Source: Telopea speciosissima
Lineage: Eukaryota > Streptophyta > Magnoliopsida > Proteales > Proteaceae
Assembly: GCF_018873765.1 (NCBI RefSeq)
Contig: NW_025317532.1
Coordinates: 1 to 64,000 of the forward strand
Reading direction: 5' to 3'
DNA: 64,000 nucleotides
The notes beneath the pieces were generated by a model. It did no database searches. It saw nothing but the letters and a program-made list of their open reading frames with translations, and was not told where the DNA came from. Shown in pieces: positions 61,141 through 64,000 of this stretch. How positions within the stretch are numbered: position 1 is the first letter of the stretch; each line of letters begins with the position of its first letter. The translations under genes and the position numbers were made by a program.

Positions 61141-61702
61141 GACTGCAACTCTTTATAGTAATTTTTAATATATAAGCTCCCTTATAACCAAAAAGAATAG
61201 CCCATTTATACACAATGGTAGAGGGGCCCCTATGATCGATGATCATAGAGATCAATAGAAAAATGAAGGGATATTTTGATCCCTACCAACTTGATCTTGT
61301 TGCCCCCGACAACAAGCATGCATGAACTATTTCATGAAGCATGTGTCCTGATAACCCAAAGTCTCGATAATTAACTCTCGGTCTTGCGGTCAAAAAATAA
61401 CATCGATGAAGACTCGTAGGTGCACTATTACGCAGTGGGGATTGTAATTTTCCATGAATTTCCCATTTGTCACTCAACGACGCAACTTTGCTTATTTCTT
61501 TTTTTGAAGATCGACGAATCAAACAATATTTCTATTTCAATTTATGCCTATAGGAATGCATTAGGATTTTGTTCAAAGATCACAGCCACACACACAAAGA
61601 TGGTGTTGGGTTTGAGGGGTTGATGGTCACATGTTAAAGGACCCAAGGTATGAGGCCTTTAGTGTTCAAGCGACAAGGCCTGTTAGACGGAGACATCCAA
61701 CT

Positions 61703-62158
61703 GGAATTTTTATCCTCTCAAGTGCAGTGCAGTGTCCAGTGCACCACATTTGAGCATCTGACTGAGACTGAGAGGATGAACTTTAAAGGTGCACTGCTCA
61801 GTGCATCGTCGGATGCACGAGTGATAGGAGTATGATGTCTTTTTTAAAGACTATATGGGTATTTCAGTAAATTTCTTATATAAGGTTTTACTATAAATTT
61901 GTAGCGAGAGTTCTTTCTCTGTAACAATAGGAATCTGAGAGAGGTGCGAGGACGAGCGAATCTAACCATATTCTCCATTGATAGTGAAACAGATTTCATC
62001 TCACAATGGACATAGGCAACCTTGTCGAACCACGTAAATCTTGTGTTTATTGTGTGATTGTTGTTGTGATTTCCATTAATTTCTGCATCATGTTAAGTTT
62101 TCTATAGTGAAATGCACTGGGCAATGCACCTCAAGGTGCACTTGAGAAGATAAAGATC
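61703..62158. mobile_element. Mutator-type element with LTR-like interior, right copy
   Basis: Same termini as 3746-4198, with the CATCCAACT duplication at 61694-61702 and 62159-62167. Several bases in the left arm differ from the left copy, near 61760-61800. Confidence 0.75.
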
Positions 62159-62167
62159 CATCCAACT

Positions 62168-64000
62168 GTCCATTTGAAATCAAACTATAACACTATTTTT
62201 TTCAAAGTGAATAAAAAGAGAAGTGTTAACACGAAGAACACTGAACACCGAATTTGAAAGAGAAACAAAAGAAAGAACGAGAAAGCATAACAAGCCAATC
62301 TAGTACTTCTTTATTCCTCACATCATATGAGGATATCATAGAGCGAGTCGTCTTTTGTGGAGAACGTCATCCCATATCTAGCCTTCCAACCATATTAGTT
62401 CGGTCCATCAATAAGCTATGGTGGATCTAGTCGTGCATTTTCAAGTACCAGTGATCTCTATCTTAGGTTGGATTACCTAGATTATGATGAAGATGACCAT
62501 TTTTTTTAAATTTTTTTGTGTGGTAAGGATAACGATGACAATTGACACCTATAGGGTTGTTGTGTTGGACTTCAAACATTTCTTTAGGTTAGGTTTGGTT
62601 GTCTAGAGATGGATAGAAAAGAAAAAAGTAGCTCATGGGTCTTTCTCTCAAGCAAGAGATCTCTACTTGGTTGCATGGTCTCTATACAAAACCAATGGAG
62701 AATTTGTTTCGAAATAGTCTTTGTCCAATTTTCCCGAAAGGTACTCAAAGTCGAGTGAAACGTAACAACACGAGATGACTCTGCTTGCAACTCAATAACA
62801 ACCCATGGACGTCCGTCTCAAAAACAGTGGCAATTGACTATGACAGACACAACATGGATTTCCGTCATTGTGTTCTGTGGACATAGAATTTACTGTGACG
62901 GATGATCGCTGTAATAAATTACAGGCACATTTGTGAGCCTTTACGAGAAATGGTCATATCTCCGTTTGACCCGATTCTAGTGGCATTAGAAAGTAGACTC
63001 GATGATCTACATTTCATATGCAAATAACTTTAAGTCATATTCAGCGTACAATTCTCAAAAATTATCCTGAACATGACTGATGTGCATAATGATCTCAACA
63101 ACATACCATGCTTAAAGATTATGCTATAACTCTCTACTCCATTAGTAGCTGAACCTCATTCAAATTTTCTTGTAAAGCCAACTCATAAATTAAGGTCAAG
63201 TTCTTTGTCCCTCTATACCCTTTCTTCAATGCTTCGTATCTCTGCTGTTGTTACATATCAATGAGTATGAGGTTGTGAATAGAAAAATCGATTTGTAACA
63301 ATTCTTCCATTGATCTCCTTGTTCATTATATTTGATAATAAATGCATGATTTGATATTATGGTTCAAATATTAATTATCTTCTCCTTACAATTAATGATA
63401 TATAATAATATGATTTGTAACAATGATTTATCTATTAATTTTAATATTAGTTATTTTCCGTTACAATTTATTCCTCTTTGTTCGGATTATAACTTGAACA
63501 CATCAAATCAATTTTGTTATCCATGATTATTTACTTGTTTGACTTCGAAAGAGCGAGGACAATTGACATTGCGAGAGATCGCCGCGTGTCATCCACTTCA
63601 TCACTCTTTGGGAGGAAGAAAGAGAGATAGAGATGAGATGAATGTTGGAGTCATCACCTAAATGAAGGTCTAGGACCCAGAGTGTAATGTAATGACTCAT
63701 GCAACGCCTTTGGGAACTGATGGTTCGTTGGTCTAAGTACAGGTCAAGTTATGGTTCAGAAGAGGAATTAGGCACCCTAGTCTACCCAATCAAGTGGGTC
63801 TTCCTATTACTTGGCTGGGTAGAGTTACAACATGTGTGAGGGCAAAATCGAACCAAGAGTACCGACCGATACACAAATCGAAAATCGAGCTGAACAAAAC
63901 TATTAAAAAATATCATTAAGTATGAGGTTATGAATAAAGAAATTGATTTGTATCAATGCTTCCATTGATCATCTTGTTCACTAAACAATTTGTTCGACAA
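62168..64000. other. AT-rich DNA without a recognised gene (right copy)
   Basis: Equivalent to about 4208-6059. No gene, RNA or repeat with clear ends was recognised. Confidence 0.6.

Larger units (their letters stand above)
57985..64000. repeat. Right copy of the direct segmental duplication
   Basis: Matches 1-6059 in the same orientation. It holds MTP-like exons 3-4, the intact RNase H frame, the MITE and the Mutator-type element. It lacks 20 bp found at 4242-4261 and has shorter microsatellites. The match runs to the last base of the window. Confidence 0.95.

Noticed and set aside
1-64000. Terminal direct repeats as LTRs of one giant element
   Set aside because: The repeats contain host-like exons and separate transposons and lack TG...CA ends, a primer-binding site or a polypurine tract at the inner borders. 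A segmental duplication or assembly duplication fits better.
1-64000. CRISPR arrays, operons, ribosome-binding sites, integrative elements
   Set aside because: The sequence is plant nuclear DNA; the only regular repeats are microsatellites, tandem duplications and transposons.

Overview
The window is plant nuclear DNA. It contains spliced genes with GT-AG introns, plant Copia, L1, RTE and Au SINE elements, Mutator-type MITEs, and fragments of plant genes (SDN nuclease, IPK1, eIF5, HIPP/HMA, Mn-CDF metal transporter). It is AT-rich and mostly mobile-element debris. The species cannot be read from the sequence.

Layout. 1-6059 and 57985-64000 are near-identical copies (a little over 99 percent by eye) of one segment in direct orientation, 57,984 bp apart. 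Each copy holds the 3' exons of a metal-tolerance-protein-like (MTP, CDF family) gene, a foldback MITE, a LINE RNase H fragment and a Mutator-type element with an LTR-like interior. 4.2-7.4 kb has no gene. 7.4-16.4 kb is LTR-retrotransposon-like DNA with a 2.5-kb unit repeated in tandem. 17.5-21.3 kb is a complete but gag-less Copia element on the minus strand. 27.1-41.8 kb (minus) is a small-RNA-degrading nuclease (SDN) gene with introns filled by SINE and RTE copies; the junction between its exons 7 and 8 looks damaged. 43.35-51.5 kb (minus) is an L1 LINE split by a second, decayed Copia (plus) at 47.9-50.9 kb.

The most unusual locus is 51,866-59,473 (plus): a four-exon, 368-codon MTP-like gene that is open throughout but has lost the TM2 DxxxD metal site while keeping the TM5 one. 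Its 6.3-kb second intron holds a row of minus-strand gene pieces: a HIPP/HMA fragment without its CxxC loop, a frameshifted IPK1 fragment, a tRNA-like sequence, a mutated eIF5 C-terminus and the first exons of an unrecognised gene.

Working relationships are few. SDN, if it can still be spliced, would act in small-RNA turnover. The MTP-like protein would sit in an endomembrane but may not transport metal. Nearly everything else is transposon-derived or a relic, and several of the stop codons have the C-to-T form expected from decay of methylated cytosines.
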